Notes: generated from the sequence alone by a model not told the origin. Shown: positions 34,219 through 42,490, counted from the first letter of the stretch. The stretch: DNA of 64,000 bases from Thermatribacter velox (GCF_038396615.1 NZ_CP121689.1:1934001-1998000), one strand, 5' to 3'. Made by a program: numbers and translations.

Positions 34219-34647
34219 CTACCTGATGCCCATTGCGTTAGAAACTTCATTTAGAAAATTTTTAATGTCCTTCAATCTGTTATGCAAAACATCAAGCACA
34301 ATGCCATAATCTAAATCCTGGCAATCACAGGCAATTACGTTCCTAAAACCTACCATTTTAGCCAGTTCTCTGGTGAGGTCCGCAGCAACTACTCCCTCCT
34401 CACTCAAAATACAAAAAGACTCGCTCATCGTAGCAGGTTTTCGCAAACCTTTATAGGCAACGATAGCCTCTGCCAGATCTATTGTTGCCTGAATTGCAAG
34501 GTAAAGATATCTTTCTAAAGCACCGCGTATATCAACATCGCTCTCTATCTCCTGGCGGGAGTATTTTTTGTAACGCTCCAGTATTCCCAGGTATTTCAAA
34601 ACGGCACTCTTTTTATTTTCTATAACCTGGAGATTGCTAATGGTCAG
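34219..34647 (-). CDS. hepT: HepT-family HEPN protein with degenerate active site
   Basis: About 142 residues, DUF86/HepT-like: ALERYLYLAIQATIDLAEAI, then GVVAADLTRELAKMVGFRNV. Functional HepT toxins have RX4HXY; here the same stretch reads RNVIACDC, with Cys in place of both the catalytic His and the Tyr that MntA modifies. RNase activity is therefore doubtful. A CTG start at 34647 (CTGA overlap with the nucleotidyltransferase stop) gives the usual N-terminal length; the first TTG would cut 16 residues. Confidence 0.75.
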   Translation of the reverse strand: MTISNLQVIENKKSAVLKYLGILERYKKYSRQEIESDVDIRGALERYLYLAIQATIDLAEAIVAYKGLRKPATMSESFCILSEEGVVAADLTRELAKMVGFRNVIACDCQDLDYGIVLDVLHNRLKDIKNFLNEVSNAMGIR

Positions 34648-35045
34648 GTTCTAGTCAGCCCATAGCGGCGGAGAAGCATCTGGAAATCAAAGTACTCATT
34701 GAGAATCCCTGGCTCAACAAGCACCTTGTAGGGCTCTCTCTCAAAAATTAACTTACCCTCCTTGATGATTAAATACTTGAATTCGGGCGACTCCACCAGA
34801 TTCAGGATAACAATATCCACGTTGTCCTCCTTCAAAATACGCCCTATCCGATCATATAGCTCAAACCTGATATCGTGCATGCGCTTGAAACTATCTGTGT
34901 CCAGGTAAACGGCAAGGTCGTAGTCGCTCAAAGGAGAATGTTTTCCCGTTGCTCTGGAGCCAAAAAGATACACCAGTTTTATTTCCGGATAACTTTCAAA
35001 AACTGGGATTAATTTTTCAAAGCTCTTCACAAGCTCTTTACCCAT
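34644..35045 (-). CDS. mntA: MNT-type nucleotidyltransferase antitoxin (pair 1)
   Basis: About 133 residues. GSRATGKHSPLSDYDLAVYL is the GSX10DXD polymerase-beta signature, with a third acidic residue in NVDIVIL. MntA antitoxins AMPylate the HepT partner on Tyr to silence it. The partner downstream here has lost that Tyr. ATG 35045 is chosen; upstream in-frame residues are Arg/Trp-rich and unlike the family. Confidence 0.85.
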   Translation of the reverse strand: MGKELVKSFEKLIPVFESYPEIKLVYLFGSRATGKHSPLSDYDLAVYLDTDSFKRMHDIRFELYDRIGRILKEDNVDIVILNLVESPEFKYLIIKEGKLIFEREPYKVLVEPGILNEYFDFQMLLRRYGLTRT

Positions 35046-35305
35046 GCACCCTATCCCCCACCTCTTATTCTCTCTACGCCAAAACGGTTCTCTCAAGCCT
35101 CTCCCATCACCTTAGCACCGGGCAAATCTATTATACACGATGAAAGTACCGTGCGGGTTTTCAGATGCTTTGGACCGCATCAGCTTCTTGCAGAAAACCA
35201 TCCATGTTCACAAAACCAAAAATCAAAGCCTCACACCAACGTAAAGTGTAATATAATGAATTGAAGGGCATAAACTGAAATTCATCTGCAAAGAGAGAAA
35301 GCACG

Positions 35306-35680
35306 GTGAAAAAGCAATCCCCGGGTTTCCAGTTTCAGATACTGGAAAAATATCTCAAAATCAGAAAAGAAGAGCTGGAACGCTTGCGAATGAGCACTTT
35401 GAAAAAGGTCGAGGAAGCGTTGGAAAAAGTTGCCACTCAGATAAAGTTCGATGAAGCCTACATTTTCGGCTCTCTCACCAAACCGGGGCGTTTCAAAAAA
35501 GACTCTGATATCGATATAGGGTTTTACGGCCTCAAAGATGAAGACTTCTTCAAAATGATCTCTTACCTTTCTCTGGAGCTTGAAAGAGAGGTAGACGTCA
35601 TACAGCTTGAAGGCCACAGGCTCGAGAACAAAGTGAAAACGGAGGGAATACGGTGGAAGAAGGGAAATTCGCAATCCTGA
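35306..35680 (+). CDS. MNT-type nucleotidyltransferase antitoxin (pair 2)
   Basis: 124 residues with IFGSLTKPGRFKKDSDIDIG (GS...DID) and REVDVIQLEG supplying the third acid. The unusually long ~45-residue N-terminal helix region (LEKYLKIRKEELERLRMSTL) is Lys/Glu-rich. It overlaps the HEPN partner by 28 bases. A TATAAT at 35252-35257 probably belongs to its promoter. Confidence 0.82.
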   Translation: MKKQSPGFQFQILEKYLKIRKEELERLRMSTLKKVEEALEKVATQIKFDEAYIFGSLTKPGRFKKDSDIDIGFYGLKDEDFFKMISYLSLELEREVDVIQLEGHRLENKVKTEGIRWKKGNSQS

Positions 35681-36108
35681 AATCAGAACTTATGAATCAG
35701 TGGAATGAAATTGTAAAGATATACAAACGTATCGAAGAAAGAAAGAGAAAAAGAGGAATACATGCACTTGAAAGCCTCGCCTATCAACTGCACAACCTGT
35801 ATTGCGCTTACGAAGACCTTTTTAAAATAGTAGCCGGATTCTTCGAAAACAACATTGAAGAACCGTCAACATACCATACTGAACTTCCCAAAAGGATGAA
35901 AATGGAAATTGAGGGAGTAAGGCCTGCTTTGATTTCTGAGGAAAGCTTCAAATTGCTTAACAGCTTGCGAGGGTTCAGGCATTTCTTCAGACACGCCTAC
36001 AGTTACGAATTAGATGAGCGCAAGGTATCTTTAGTTCTTGAAGACGCTCTGAAGCTCAAGGAAACCTTTAAGCCTGAACTTGAAAACTTTCTTTCCAAAC
36101 TCCAATAA
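35653..36108 (+). CDS. HEPN toxin, HepT-like (pair 2)
   Basis: 151-residue helical protein of the larger HepT-like class: SLAYQLHNLYCAYEDLFKIV, RPALISEESFKLLNSLRGFR, then RHFFRHAYSYELD with an intact RX4HXY-type motif (RHFFRHAY). It is expected to cleave RNA unless modified by its nucleotidyltransferase neighbour. No truncation is seen, so this may be one of the working pairs. Confidence 0.82.
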   Translation: MEEGKFAILKSELMNQWNEIVKIYKRIEERKRKRGIHALESLAYQLHNLYCAYEDLFKIVAGFFENNIEEPSTYHTELPKRMKMEIEGVRPALISEESFKLLNSLRGFRHFFRHAYSYELDERKVSLVLEDALKLKETFKPELENFLSKLQ

Positions 36109-36206
36109 TACTTTCTGGCGTTTCATATATCACGGCTCCGTTGCGAACCCCCTACTTCATCCACCAAATCTCTTTCAGGGCCTATTCCATATAAGCCTAC
36201 ATCTCC

Positions 36207-36740
36207 ACAAAAACACAAAAAGTAAAGACCTAACCCCGAATACCAAGTCACTTGGGATTGAAGGACTTTAGGGTCTCCTTTTGTTTCAGGATCCCATAGT
36301 TTCAGCATTTCTTTGTTTCAGGATCTCTTTGTTTCAGGATCTCTTTGTTTCAGGATCTCTTTGTTTCGGCATCCCACAGTTTCAGGGTCTATTTCAGGGT
36401 TTCCTTGTTATTTCAGCATCTATTTCTTGTTTCAGCATCTCACTGTTTAACTCAAACCCCGAGATTCCGAAACAAGAGATCCCGAAATCCTGAGATCCTG
36501 AAATAAATTCAGGATGGTAAATCCTTTGGATTCACCAATTCAGGATGGTAAATCCTTTGGATTCACCAGTTCGGAATGACCACTGTGAAGCAGCGATAAA
36601 CCTGGGATGACAAATCCTCTGGATTTGTCAGTTGGGAATGATAGGACTCGGCATACTTTATTTCATCAGAACCCGCTAATTTAATGATTCATCCTTCAAG
36701 GGTCTCCCATTTCAGGCTTTTCTGCCCTTTGATCGTCAAG
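36207..36740. repeat. Intergenic repeat array 1
   Basis: Gene-free stretch. It begins with a copy of the AAAAAGTAAAGACCTAACCCC motif (36216-36236). Then come three tandem 16-bp units GTTTCAGGATCTCTTT (36315-36362) and degenerate variants (TTTCGGCATCCC, TTTCAGGGTC). Two tandem ~38-bp units containing GGTAAATCC/GGATTCACC lie around 36505-36570, and a GACAAATCC/GGATTTGTC hairpin at 36609-36629. No reading frame is convincing. Confidence 0.7.
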
Positions 36741-37160
36741 TTACGCTAAGTCGCTTTTCAGAGAAAAACCCCTTTGGGTCAAAGCCTTCAGAACGAAAGC
36801 CTTGACTTCTTCTGCTAATTTTATCGCCCTGCGTGCCTCCTCAAGGGGAGGAAAGAGTTCTTATCCGGGGTAGCGCATAGCTACTGCATAGGCAGTAAGA
36901 AAAGGAACATCGGTGTCCAAAAGACTCTGAAACTCTGGTTCGATCTCTGCACAACGGTAAATCAATTCAGCAATATTATGAGTACGAGGAATCTCCTTGT
37001 TGCAATAAACTAAGAAAGTTTTGAAGTACTTTTCAGCACACTGCTCACTATGAAAACAGATAGCATCAGTAGCTGGATTTTTAGTAACTAACTCATCTTG
37101 GGCCACTTTCAGGTCGCTTTCAGCTTTTAAGATCCACGCCCGCACGCTTTCGCTCCTCAA
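36741..37160 (-). pseudogene. HEPN-domain protein interrupted by an in-frame stop (pair 3)
   Basis: SVRAWILKAESDLKVAQDEL, HSEQCAEKYFKTFLVYCNKE and PRTHNIAELI are typical of the HEPN family PF05168. After AVAMRYPG the frame meets TAA (36861-36863), then continues in the same frame with ELFPPLEEARRAIKLAEEVK to a second stop at 36741, exactly the missing HEPN C terminus. A single GAA-to-TAA change explains it. The TTG at 37160 overlaps the partner's stop (TTGA). Confidence 0.75.
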
Positions 37161-37480
37161 AGGGTAATGCTCTCCTTCGCCGCATAGTAAGCAATGCATC
37201 CTACATCCTTTTTTTGCCTGGCAAACTGATCTTCAGAAAGAATGAGTACATCAGACGGCAGTCGCTCCAGAACCAGGCGTATTCCGATGCGTGTTTCCAA
37301 GCGAATACGAGTAGTTCTTTCAGGGGTGCGATCCACAATTACCAGAAAATCCCAGTCGCTATCCGGGTGAGCCTCACCTCGAGCACGGCTTCCAAAAAGA
37401 AGAACCCGCCGCAAACGCAAACCTGCTTTTTCTACTTCCTCTTTAATAATGGCTTTCGCCTTTGCCAAAACTGCACTCAC
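37157..37480 (-). CDS. MNT-type nucleotidyltransferase antitoxin (pair 3)
   Basis: 107 residues with LLFGSRARGEAHPDSDWDFL, the GSX10DXD signature (Trp between the two Asp residues), and a third acid in PSDVLILSED. It precedes and overlaps the broken HEPN gene by 4 bases. GTG start. Confidence 0.85.
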   Translation of the reverse strand: MSAVLAKAKAIIKEEVEKAGLRLRRVLLFGSRARGEAHPDSDWDFLVIVDRTPERTTRIRLETRIGIRLVLERLPSDVLILSEDQFARQKKDVGCIAYYAAKESITL

Positions 37481-37566
37481 AGAAGTACCTCAAAGTAATC
37501 AATGGACAATTAATTCGGAATCATTGTACCACAAACACTACCTAAAAACGCACTTCCCAAAAGTTA

Positions 37567-37680
37567 CTACCACTTTTCCAGGCCTGCAGATACATCTTCC
37601 GGCAAAAGCCCGAAATCGGCAGGATAACAAGGTTCTATGCGGAGGTCGTTAAGCAATTCACGCTTACCACAAGCCTTCCA
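37567..37680 (-). pseudogene. HEPN C-terminal fragment
   Basis: The end of an 80-codon frame reads ELLNDLRIEPCYPADFGLLP, the conserved HEPN tail (compare SSIYLESRYPADLGLLPKGE in the gene at 44434). Nothing upstream in the frame is HEPN-like, so only this fragment of a former toxin survives, fused to an intergenic repeat (37690-37818). Confidence 0.55.
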
Positions 37681-37689
37681 GGAACAAAA

Positions 37690-37818
37690 AGGCTTTGCCA
37701 TTCTTGAAGGGAAGTTCCAACCGGCAGCCAGTTGAAACCTTTCAATCGTCTTATCCTTCCCATAGTAGATATTAGAATGTATATCAGGAGGTGCAAAAAC
37801 GCACACCAAAATGCTGAA
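37690..37818. repeat. Diverged ~115-bp intergenic repeat, copy A
   Basis: Related to 40112-40230. Both contain TTAGAATGTATA or TAGAATGTATA, then GTGCAAAAACGCACACCAAA (here) and GTAAAAACGCGCACCAAA (there), then TGCTGAA leading into a palindromic array. It may be the remains of a mobile miniature element or of a duplicated gene edge. Confidence 0.5.
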
Positions 37819-38345
37819 TCGGTAGTGAAACCGCCACGCTAAACCGGCAACGGCTTTATCGACACCTTCCCGAACCGATACCGGTTTTCTTCGTTGCCGC
37901 CCTGAATCGGTGTCGGCCTTTCCGACACCGCCCTGAATTTATTTCAGGGTCTATTTTTTGTTTCAGCATCTCATTGTTATTTCAGGGTCTATTTCTATTT
38001 CAGCATCTCCTTATTTCAGCATCCCCTTATTTCAGCATCTCATAGTTTCAGGATCTCCTTGTTTAATCTAAACACCTGAGATTCCGAAAAAACCGAGATC
38101 CCGAAACAAGTTCGGGATGACAAATCCTCTGGATTTGTCAGTTCGGAATGACGGACTTTAGGACCTCCTTGTTGTTTCAGGGTCCCCCTGTTTCGGCATC
38201 TCAAAAGCCGTCACACTGAACTGACAGAAGCGTAGCTTCTGTCACCCTGAATTTATTTCAGGGTCTCTTTCCTGTTTCAGCATCTCCTTGCTTCAGGGGT
38301 CTCATTGCCTTCTTTCAGAAAATCCCCTCTCCGCCAACCCCAGCA
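37819..38345. repeat. Intergenic repeat array 2
   Basis: Gene-free. It starts with degenerate palindromes (CCGATACCGG, GGTGTCGGCCTTTCCGACACC at 37910-37930). Then follow many TTTCAG(G/C)ATCTC-type phrases and two clear hairpins: GACAAATCC/GGATTTGTC (38119-38139) and GACAGAAGC/GCTTCTGTC (38223-38243). The phrases GTTCGGAATGAC and CCCTGAATTTATTTCAGGGT link the hairpins. Confidence 0.7.
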
Positions 38346-38370
38346 ACCAGAAAAAATAGCACACCTGCTA

Positions 38371-38379
38371 TGATATAAT
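38371..38379 (+). promoter_or_regulatory. Extended -10 promoter of pair 4
   Basis: TGATATAAT is an extended -10 element (TGnTATAAT). It overlaps the first in-frame ATG (38378), which therefore cannot be the start of the downstream gene. The ~50 bases around it are nearly repeated before pair 5 (39289-39338). Confidence 0.7.
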
Positions 38380-38434
38380 GAACTCGAGGTTAACTGTTGC
38401 GGGTAGAAAATCAAGCCCTGTACCTGGGTTGCCG

Positions 38435-38794
38435 ATGGAAAAACTTGAGTTCGAGGTTGTTCAAAAAAGAAAAAAGCTCCTCACCGAAGAGCTACAAAAA
38501 ATAGTGAGTGTTTTGATTGAAAATTACCAGCCAGAGAAAATAATTCTTTTTGGCTCGCTGGCAAGCGACAAAGTGAAAGAAGAAAGCGACATCGACCTTT
38601 TACTCGTCAAAAAAAGCGATAAAAGACCCCTGGAAAGAGTAATGGAAGTTATGGCATTACTTGGTTATCCCCGGATTGCTTTGGACATCTTCGTATATAC
38701 CCCGGAAGAAATCGAGTATTTAAGAAAAGAAGGAAGTCAGTTTATCGAAGATATCCTCGAACACGGCAAAGTCCTTTATGAAAAAAATCACTGA
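38435..38794 (+). CDS. MNT-type nucleotidyltransferase antitoxin (pair 4)
   Basis: 119 residues. IILFGSLASDKVKEESDIDL holds the GS...DID signature and RIALDIFVYTPEE the third acid. ATG 38435 is used because the earlier ATG lies inside the -10 element. It overlaps its HEPN partner by 17 bases. Closely similar in build to pair 9 (44801), suggesting a shared ancestor. Confidence 0.85.
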   Translation: MEKLEFEVVQKRKKLLTEELQKIVSVLIENYQPEKIILFGSLASDKVKEESDIDLLLVKKSDKRPLERVMEVMALLGYPRIALDIFVYTPEEIEYLRKEGSQFIEDILEHGKVLYEKNH

Positions 38795-39173
38795 AACGTG
38801 GCTATCCTATGCCCTTGAAGATTTAATCATGGCCCAGAAGGCCTTTGAAATGGGGATATATCGCCAAACCTGCTTCCACGCCCAGCAAGCCGTAGAAAAA
38901 GGATTCAAAGCCATCCTCCTTGAGAAGGGCGCAAAAATCCGGCGAATTCACAACCTTCTGGAAATAAGTAGCGAGCTCGAGGCGTGTGGTATGTGCCTGC
39001 CTGTTAAGCTTTCAGAACTGGACTTCCTGAATCGCGTGTATCGGTTTCGCTATCCACCTGATATTGGTCTTTTACCCCATGGACAACCAACCGAGGAAGA
39101 TGCCCAAAAAGCTGTGAAAATTGCAAAAACAGTTATGGACTGGACTCAGCAAATCCTTGGAGAAAATCATTAA
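38778..39173 (+). CDS. HEPN-domain toxin (pair 4)
   Basis: 131 residues with TWLSYALEDLIMAQKAFEMG, CFHAQQAVEKGFKAILLEKG, IHNLLEISSEL and FRYPPDIGLLPHGQPTEEDA, the complete PF05168 HEPN pattern. Intact reading frame. Expected to act on RNA or be AMPylated by its partner. Confidence 0.85.
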   Translation: MKKITETWLSYALEDLIMAQKAFEMGIYRQTCFHAQQAVEKGFKAILLEKGAKIRRIHNLLEISSELEACGMCLPVKLSELDFLNRVYRFRYPPDIGLLPHGQPTEEDAQKAVKIAKTVMDWTQQILGENH

Positions 39174-39328
39174 GGCATAGCATGGGGGGGTATTGGTAAC
39201 CCACATTATTAAAAAGCCCCCATCATTCAGGGCGTAACATAAAACAAACTCAATCTCTCAAAAACAGCTGTAAGAACAAACCTTTAAACCGCCAACCCAA
39301 CGCCCAAAAAAAATAGCCTCACCCACTG

Positions 39329-39337
39329 TGATACAAT
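39329..39337 (+). promoter_or_regulatory. Extended -10 promoter of pair 5
   Basis: TGATACAAT, an extended -10, within a ~50-bp block shared with pair 4 (CCGCCAACCC, AAAAAATAGC, then CACC, CT and TGATA). The duplication includes the promoter but the downstream toxins are of different families. Confidence 0.6.
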
Positions 39338-39363
39338 TGAAAGGAAGAGGAAGGGCTCAGAAG

Positions 39364-39720
39364 ATGAGAAAAACCGAAGAACAGTGGAAAAAATCAAACA
39401 TCTTCAAAAAGAAAATGCCTACCATTGATGATTTGCGAGAGTTTTTGCAGGAGTACTTTCTGGGCAAAAAGGTGCGTGTTTACCTTTTTGGTTCCCGGGC
39501 AAGGGGTACTGGTACTCCTTTTTCTGATATCGACCTTGCCCTTGTATCCAGCGAAGACCTGTCAATGGACCTTGCCCTCCTTCGAGATTACCTCGAAGAA
39601 TCAAACTTACCCTACAAGGTCGATCTTCTGGAATACAGAAAAGCCGACCAGCGCTTGCAGGAAATCATCAAAAAAGAGGGGATCCTGTGGATCGACACCG
39701 ATTGTACCTCCAAGACCTGA
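39364..39720 (+). CDS. MNT-type nucleotidyltransferase (pair 5)
   Basis: 118 residues with VYLFGSRARGTGTPFSDIDL (GS...DID) and YKVDLLEYRKAD. It pairs with an HI0074-type substrate-binding-like partner instead of a HEPN/HepT protein and overlaps it by 34 bases. ATG 39364 chosen; the upstream in-frame residues are low-complexity. Confidence 0.85.
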   Translation: MRKTEEQWKKSNIFKKKMPTIDDLREFLQEYFLGKKVRVYLFGSRARGTGTPFSDIDLALVSSEDLSMDLALLRDYLEESNLPYKVDLLEYRKADQRLQEIIKKEGILWIDTDCTSKT

Positions 39721-40094
39721 AAAACGCCTGGAAACGCCTCCAGGAAGCAGTAAGCAAAACCCAGGAAAACATAGCAAGCGAAGATTATCCCTATTTCAGA
39801 GATTCAGCTATTCAACGCTTTGGGTTCACCTTTGAAATCCTGTGGAAAACCATCAAGGTTTATCTTGAGCGAGAAGGGCTTTCTCCAAAATCGCCACGGT
39901 CTTCCTTTCGAGAATTTTTCTCTCTGGGGTATCTCACAGAAGCCGACATGGCTCTCCTCTTTCAGATGATCGAAGACCGCAATGCTACCGCTCACACCTA
40001 CCGGGAAAGAGTTGCCGAAGAGATATTTTCCCGGCTCAAGCAGTACCTGGAAATCACAGCAAAAATCATTCACATTCTCGAAGAGACACCCTAA
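39687..40094 (+). CDS. Nucleotidyltransferase substrate-binding protein, HI0074 family (pair 5)
   Basis: 135-residue all-helical protein: YLQDLKNAWKRLQEAVSKTQ, YFRDSAIQRFGFTFEILWKT and IEDRNATAHTYRERVAEEI, with the family's conserved RN..AHTY block (an RX4H-like motif). It forms a complex with the minimal nucleotidyltransferase and is the HI0073/HI0074 variant of the MNT/HEPN systems. Confidence 0.88.
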   Translation: MDRHRLYLQDLKNAWKRLQEAVSKTQENIASEDYPYFRDSAIQRFGFTFEILWKTIKVYLEREGLSPKSPRSSFREFFSLGYLTEADMALLFQMIEDRNATAHTYRERVAEEIFSRLKQYLEITAKIIHILEETP

Positions 40095-40111
40095 AAATAA
40101 AAAAATCCCAT

Positions 40112-40230
40112 TGTCTTTAAAAGAACATCCTGACCAGCAATCAACCGAAAGTGCTCAACCGTTTGATTCTTCTGTGGTGGATAGTAGAATGTATACTGGG
40201 AGATGTAAAAACGCGCACCAAATGCTGAAC
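40112..40230. repeat. Diverged ~115-bp intergenic repeat, copy B
   Basis: Counterpart of 37690-37818: AACCGAAAGTGCTCAACCG, TAGTAGAATGTATAC and GTAAAAACGCGCACCAAATG occur in the same order and spacing. It lies immediately before a palindromic array, as does copy A. Confidence 0.5.
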
Positions 40231-40774
40231 TGGCAGCGAAGCTGTCACCCCGAACTGACAAAAGCTCCGCTTTTGTCATCCTGAACTTGTTTCAGGATCT
40301 CATTGTTGTTTCGGGGTCTCTCTGTTTCAGGGTCTCATTATTTCAGGGTCTGTTTCGGGATCTCTTTATTTCAGCATCCCATGATTTCAGGGTCTATTTC
40401 TATTTCAGCATCTCCTTGTTTCAGCATCCCCTTATTTCAGCATCTCATAGTTTCACCATCTCCTTGTTTAATCTAAACACCTGAGATTCCGAAACAAGTT
40501 CGGAATGACGGACTTTAGGGTCTCCTCGTTTCGGAGTCTCTCTATTTCAGAATCCCTCATCGTAGCATCTTATTGCTCCAGAAATTTCATTGATAATAAC
40601 CTAGCGTGCAGGACAATATAGGAAAAGAATTTAAGACAGTCGCGGCATAAGGTAAAAAGATCTAAAGCTGGAAAACATCAGAAATGCAATGTATGAGTAA
40701 AAGTGCTGACGTAATTTAAAAATAATTAAGGCAGAATTCGATACCTGCAAGGATAAGGACTATTTGGAAAATCT
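40231..40774. repeat. Intergenic repeat array 3
   Basis: Hairpins GGCAGC/GCTGTC (40232-40246) and GACAAAAGC/GCTTTTGTC (40257-40277) are followed by about fifteen TTTCAGGATCTC-type phrases to ~40560, partly mirrored near 40480 (GAGATTCCGAAACAAGTTCG). The remaining ~210 bases to the HepT gene are AT-rich without a gene. Confidence 0.7.
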
Positions 40775-41203
40775 TTAGGTTGACAGTTTTTTCAAGAATT
40801 CAATCACAAAATGGAGATGCTGGTTTTCTTCAATCAGGTCCTGAATAATTTCTTGCTTGAGGGTACTATTAAGGGCTGCAATCCGATGAGTAATAACTTC
40901 AGCAAAATCATCCAGATCGCTCTGGATCACATTCCAAACTTCTTCAGCATCGATTCCAAAGTAATGATGAATCAAAAGGTTCCTGAAATCAACGATTTCC
41001 TGATACTCTCCGGGCAAAACCCCGGCTTTAATCAACTTCCCAGTAGCCTCCCCAATAATCTCGAATTCTCTTATAACACTATCCCAAGCTACGAAATTAC
41101 GTTTGAGTTCTTCCGCATCTTTAAAGTTTTTGGCTACTTCCTTAATTTTCAAGATGGCAACCAAAATGTCAAAAAGAAAAAGCTCCCAATATCTCTTAGA
41201 CAT
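40775..41203 (-). CDS. hepT: HepT toxin (pair 6)
   Basis: 142 residues, DUF86 family: YWELFLFDILVAILKIKEVA, FEIIGEATGKLIK, VDFRNLLIHHYFGID with an intact RX4HXY motif (RNLLIHHY). It carries a ~30-residue C-terminal extension (LKQEIIQDLIEENQHLHFVI) beyond the usual HepT end. Likely active RNase, silenced by the partner nucleotidyltransferase. Confidence 0.88.
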   Translation of the reverse strand: MSKRYWELFLFDILVAILKIKEVAKNFKDAEELKRNFVAWDSVIREFEIIGEATGKLIKAGVLPGEYQEIVDFRNLLIHHYFGIDAEEVWNVIQSDLDDFAEVITHRIAALNSTLKQEIIQDLIEENQHLHFVIEFLKKLST

Positions 41204-41483
41204 GGATCAGCTCTCTCTCAACCCTTCTTCTGACAAATGGCCTTAACGAATCATAGAGTCCAATATCGACTTCTTTCCCCAACTGTTCACTCAAGTATCG
41301 TTTGGCCCTGGCAATAACCAACCCGTTTTTCCTTTCCATTTTCAGGATCACAATATCAATATCACTGGTGCTTTTATCTTCGCCCCGGGCATAGGAGCCA
41401 AAAATAGCCAACTCGGTAATTCCAAAAAGTTTCTGCAAACCCGGTTTGAGTGCTTTTAATCTGTCGATGATTTCCTGTTCCAC
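41196..41483 (-). CDS. mntA: MntA-type nucleotidyltransferase antitoxin (pair 6)
   Basis: 95 residues, the minimal size for the class: LAIFGSYARGEDKSTSDIDI (GSX10DXD) and KEVDIGLYDSLRP with the third acid. It would AMPylate the Tyr of the HepT motif next door. Overlaps hepT by 8 bases. Confidence 0.88.
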   Translation of the reverse strand: MEQEIIDRLKALKPGLQKLFGITELAIFGSYARGEDKSTSDIDIVILKMERKNGLVIARAKRYLSEQLGKEVDIGLYDSLRPFVRRRVERELIHV

Positions 41484-41569
41484 ATCCCTCGCCTCCTTTC
41501 TTTACCATGGTAGGCATACTCTTTGAGCTCTGTCAAGCATAACCCGAAAAATGGAAAGAATTCGGGGCT

Positions 41570-41873
41570 AAAACTCACCTTTCTCTCAAACCAAAGGAGC
41601 ACGGCGAGGTTTAGTTATTTTCAGGATCCCATGGTTTAGGACCTCAAAAATCCCTCACACTGAACCGGCATCGGCTTTTTGCCACTACCCCGAATCAGCA
41701 CCGCCCTTATCGACACCGCCCCGAACCGACACCGGTTTTGTCGGTGTCGCCCTGAATCGGTGTCGTTTTTTTCGACACCACCCCGAACCGACGGTGGAGC
41801 CGTCACCCTGAACTGACAAATTCGAAGAATTTGTCACCCTGAACTTGTTTCAGGGTCTCACTGTTTCAGGGTC
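41570..41873. repeat. Intergenic repeat array 4
   Basis: A chain of palindromes joined by CCCTGAAC/CCCCGAACC linkers: GACACCGG/CCGGTGTC-like units at 41720-41750, GACGG/CCGTC (41790-41804), GACAAATTC/GAATTTGTC (41815-41835), ending CTTGTTTCAGGGTCTCA before the GIY-YIG gene. The array runs right up to that gene's stop codon. Confidence 0.75.
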
Positions 41874-42173
41874 TCACCGGAAAAAGTCTATGCTCAGGTC
41901 CTTCCATTGGGGGTTACTCCGGGTAATCAGGTTAATCTTCCATTGACGGTGCCAGTTCTTGAGTTGCTTCTCCCTTGCGATGGCCTCTCTGACACTGGGG
42001 GCAACTTCATAGTAAACCAGCTTCTTCAGGTTATAGCGTTTCGAAAAGCCCTCTATAAGGCCCTTTTTGTGCTCGTATATTCTGCGCTGCAGGTTGTTGG
42101 TCACTCCAATGTAAAGAACCTGGTTGCTTTTATTAGTGAGAATGTAAACGTAGTACTCTCTCTGTCCCGACAT
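41874..42173 (-). CDS. GIY-YIG domain protein (UPF0213/YhbQ-like)
   Basis: 99 residues. YYVYILTNKSNQVLYIGVTN is the GIY-YIG core (here VYI...YIG), followed by NLQRRIYEHKKG with the catalytic Arg, YNLKKLVYYE with the usual catalytic Glu position, and REKQLKNWHRQWKINLI. A small single-domain putative endonuclease of unknown role, common in candidate-phylum genomes. It sits between two repeat arrays; a role in maintaining these repeats is untested. Confidence 0.88.
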   Translation of the reverse strand: MSGQREYYVYILTNKSNQVLYIGVTNNLQRRIYEHKKGLIEGFSKRYNLKKLVYYEVAPSVREAIAREKQLKNWHRQWKINLITRSNPQWKDLSIDFFR

Positions 42174-42214
42174 GGTTTTTATGATAGCAATAGAGAATAG
42201 CAAAAGAAAGGCTC

Positions 42215-42490
42215 CCAAACGAGAGATCCCGAAATCCTGAGATCCTGAACTGAGATCCTGAAATAAATTCAGGATGGTAAATCCTTCGGATTCACCAATT
42301 CAGGATGGTAAATCCTTCGGATTCACCAATTCAGGATGGTAAATCCAGAGGATTTATCAATTCGAAACGACGGGGTAGGTATCTTACTGTTCCAGAATCT
42401 CCTGTTCCAAGTTCCCGACATCCCAAAAAACCCAAAAAGTAAAGACTTGACCCCCGGACATTTTTATAAACCCTTTCCTACTCAACCAAA
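42215..42490. repeat. Intergenic repeat array 5 with three tandem GGTAAATCC units
   Basis: Three tandem ~38-bp units (GGATGGTAAATCC, TTC or AGA, GGATTCACC/GGATTTATC, AATTC) at 42270-42360. Next comes a ~100-bp segment (42360-42465: ACGACGGGGTAGGTATCTTA ... AAAAAGTAAAGACTTGACCC) that recurs almost unchanged at 45199-45298. Confidence 0.75.

Noticed and set aside
36290-36440. Regular 16-bp tandem repeats that could suggest a CRISPR array
   Set aside because: Units are directly adjacent without unique spacers of constant length, they degrade quickly, and no cas gene is present.
36861-36863. Programmed stop-codon recoding in the HEPN gene
   Set aside because: TAA is not a selenocysteine or pyrrolysine codon, and no structured element follows; a point mutation or error is simpler.
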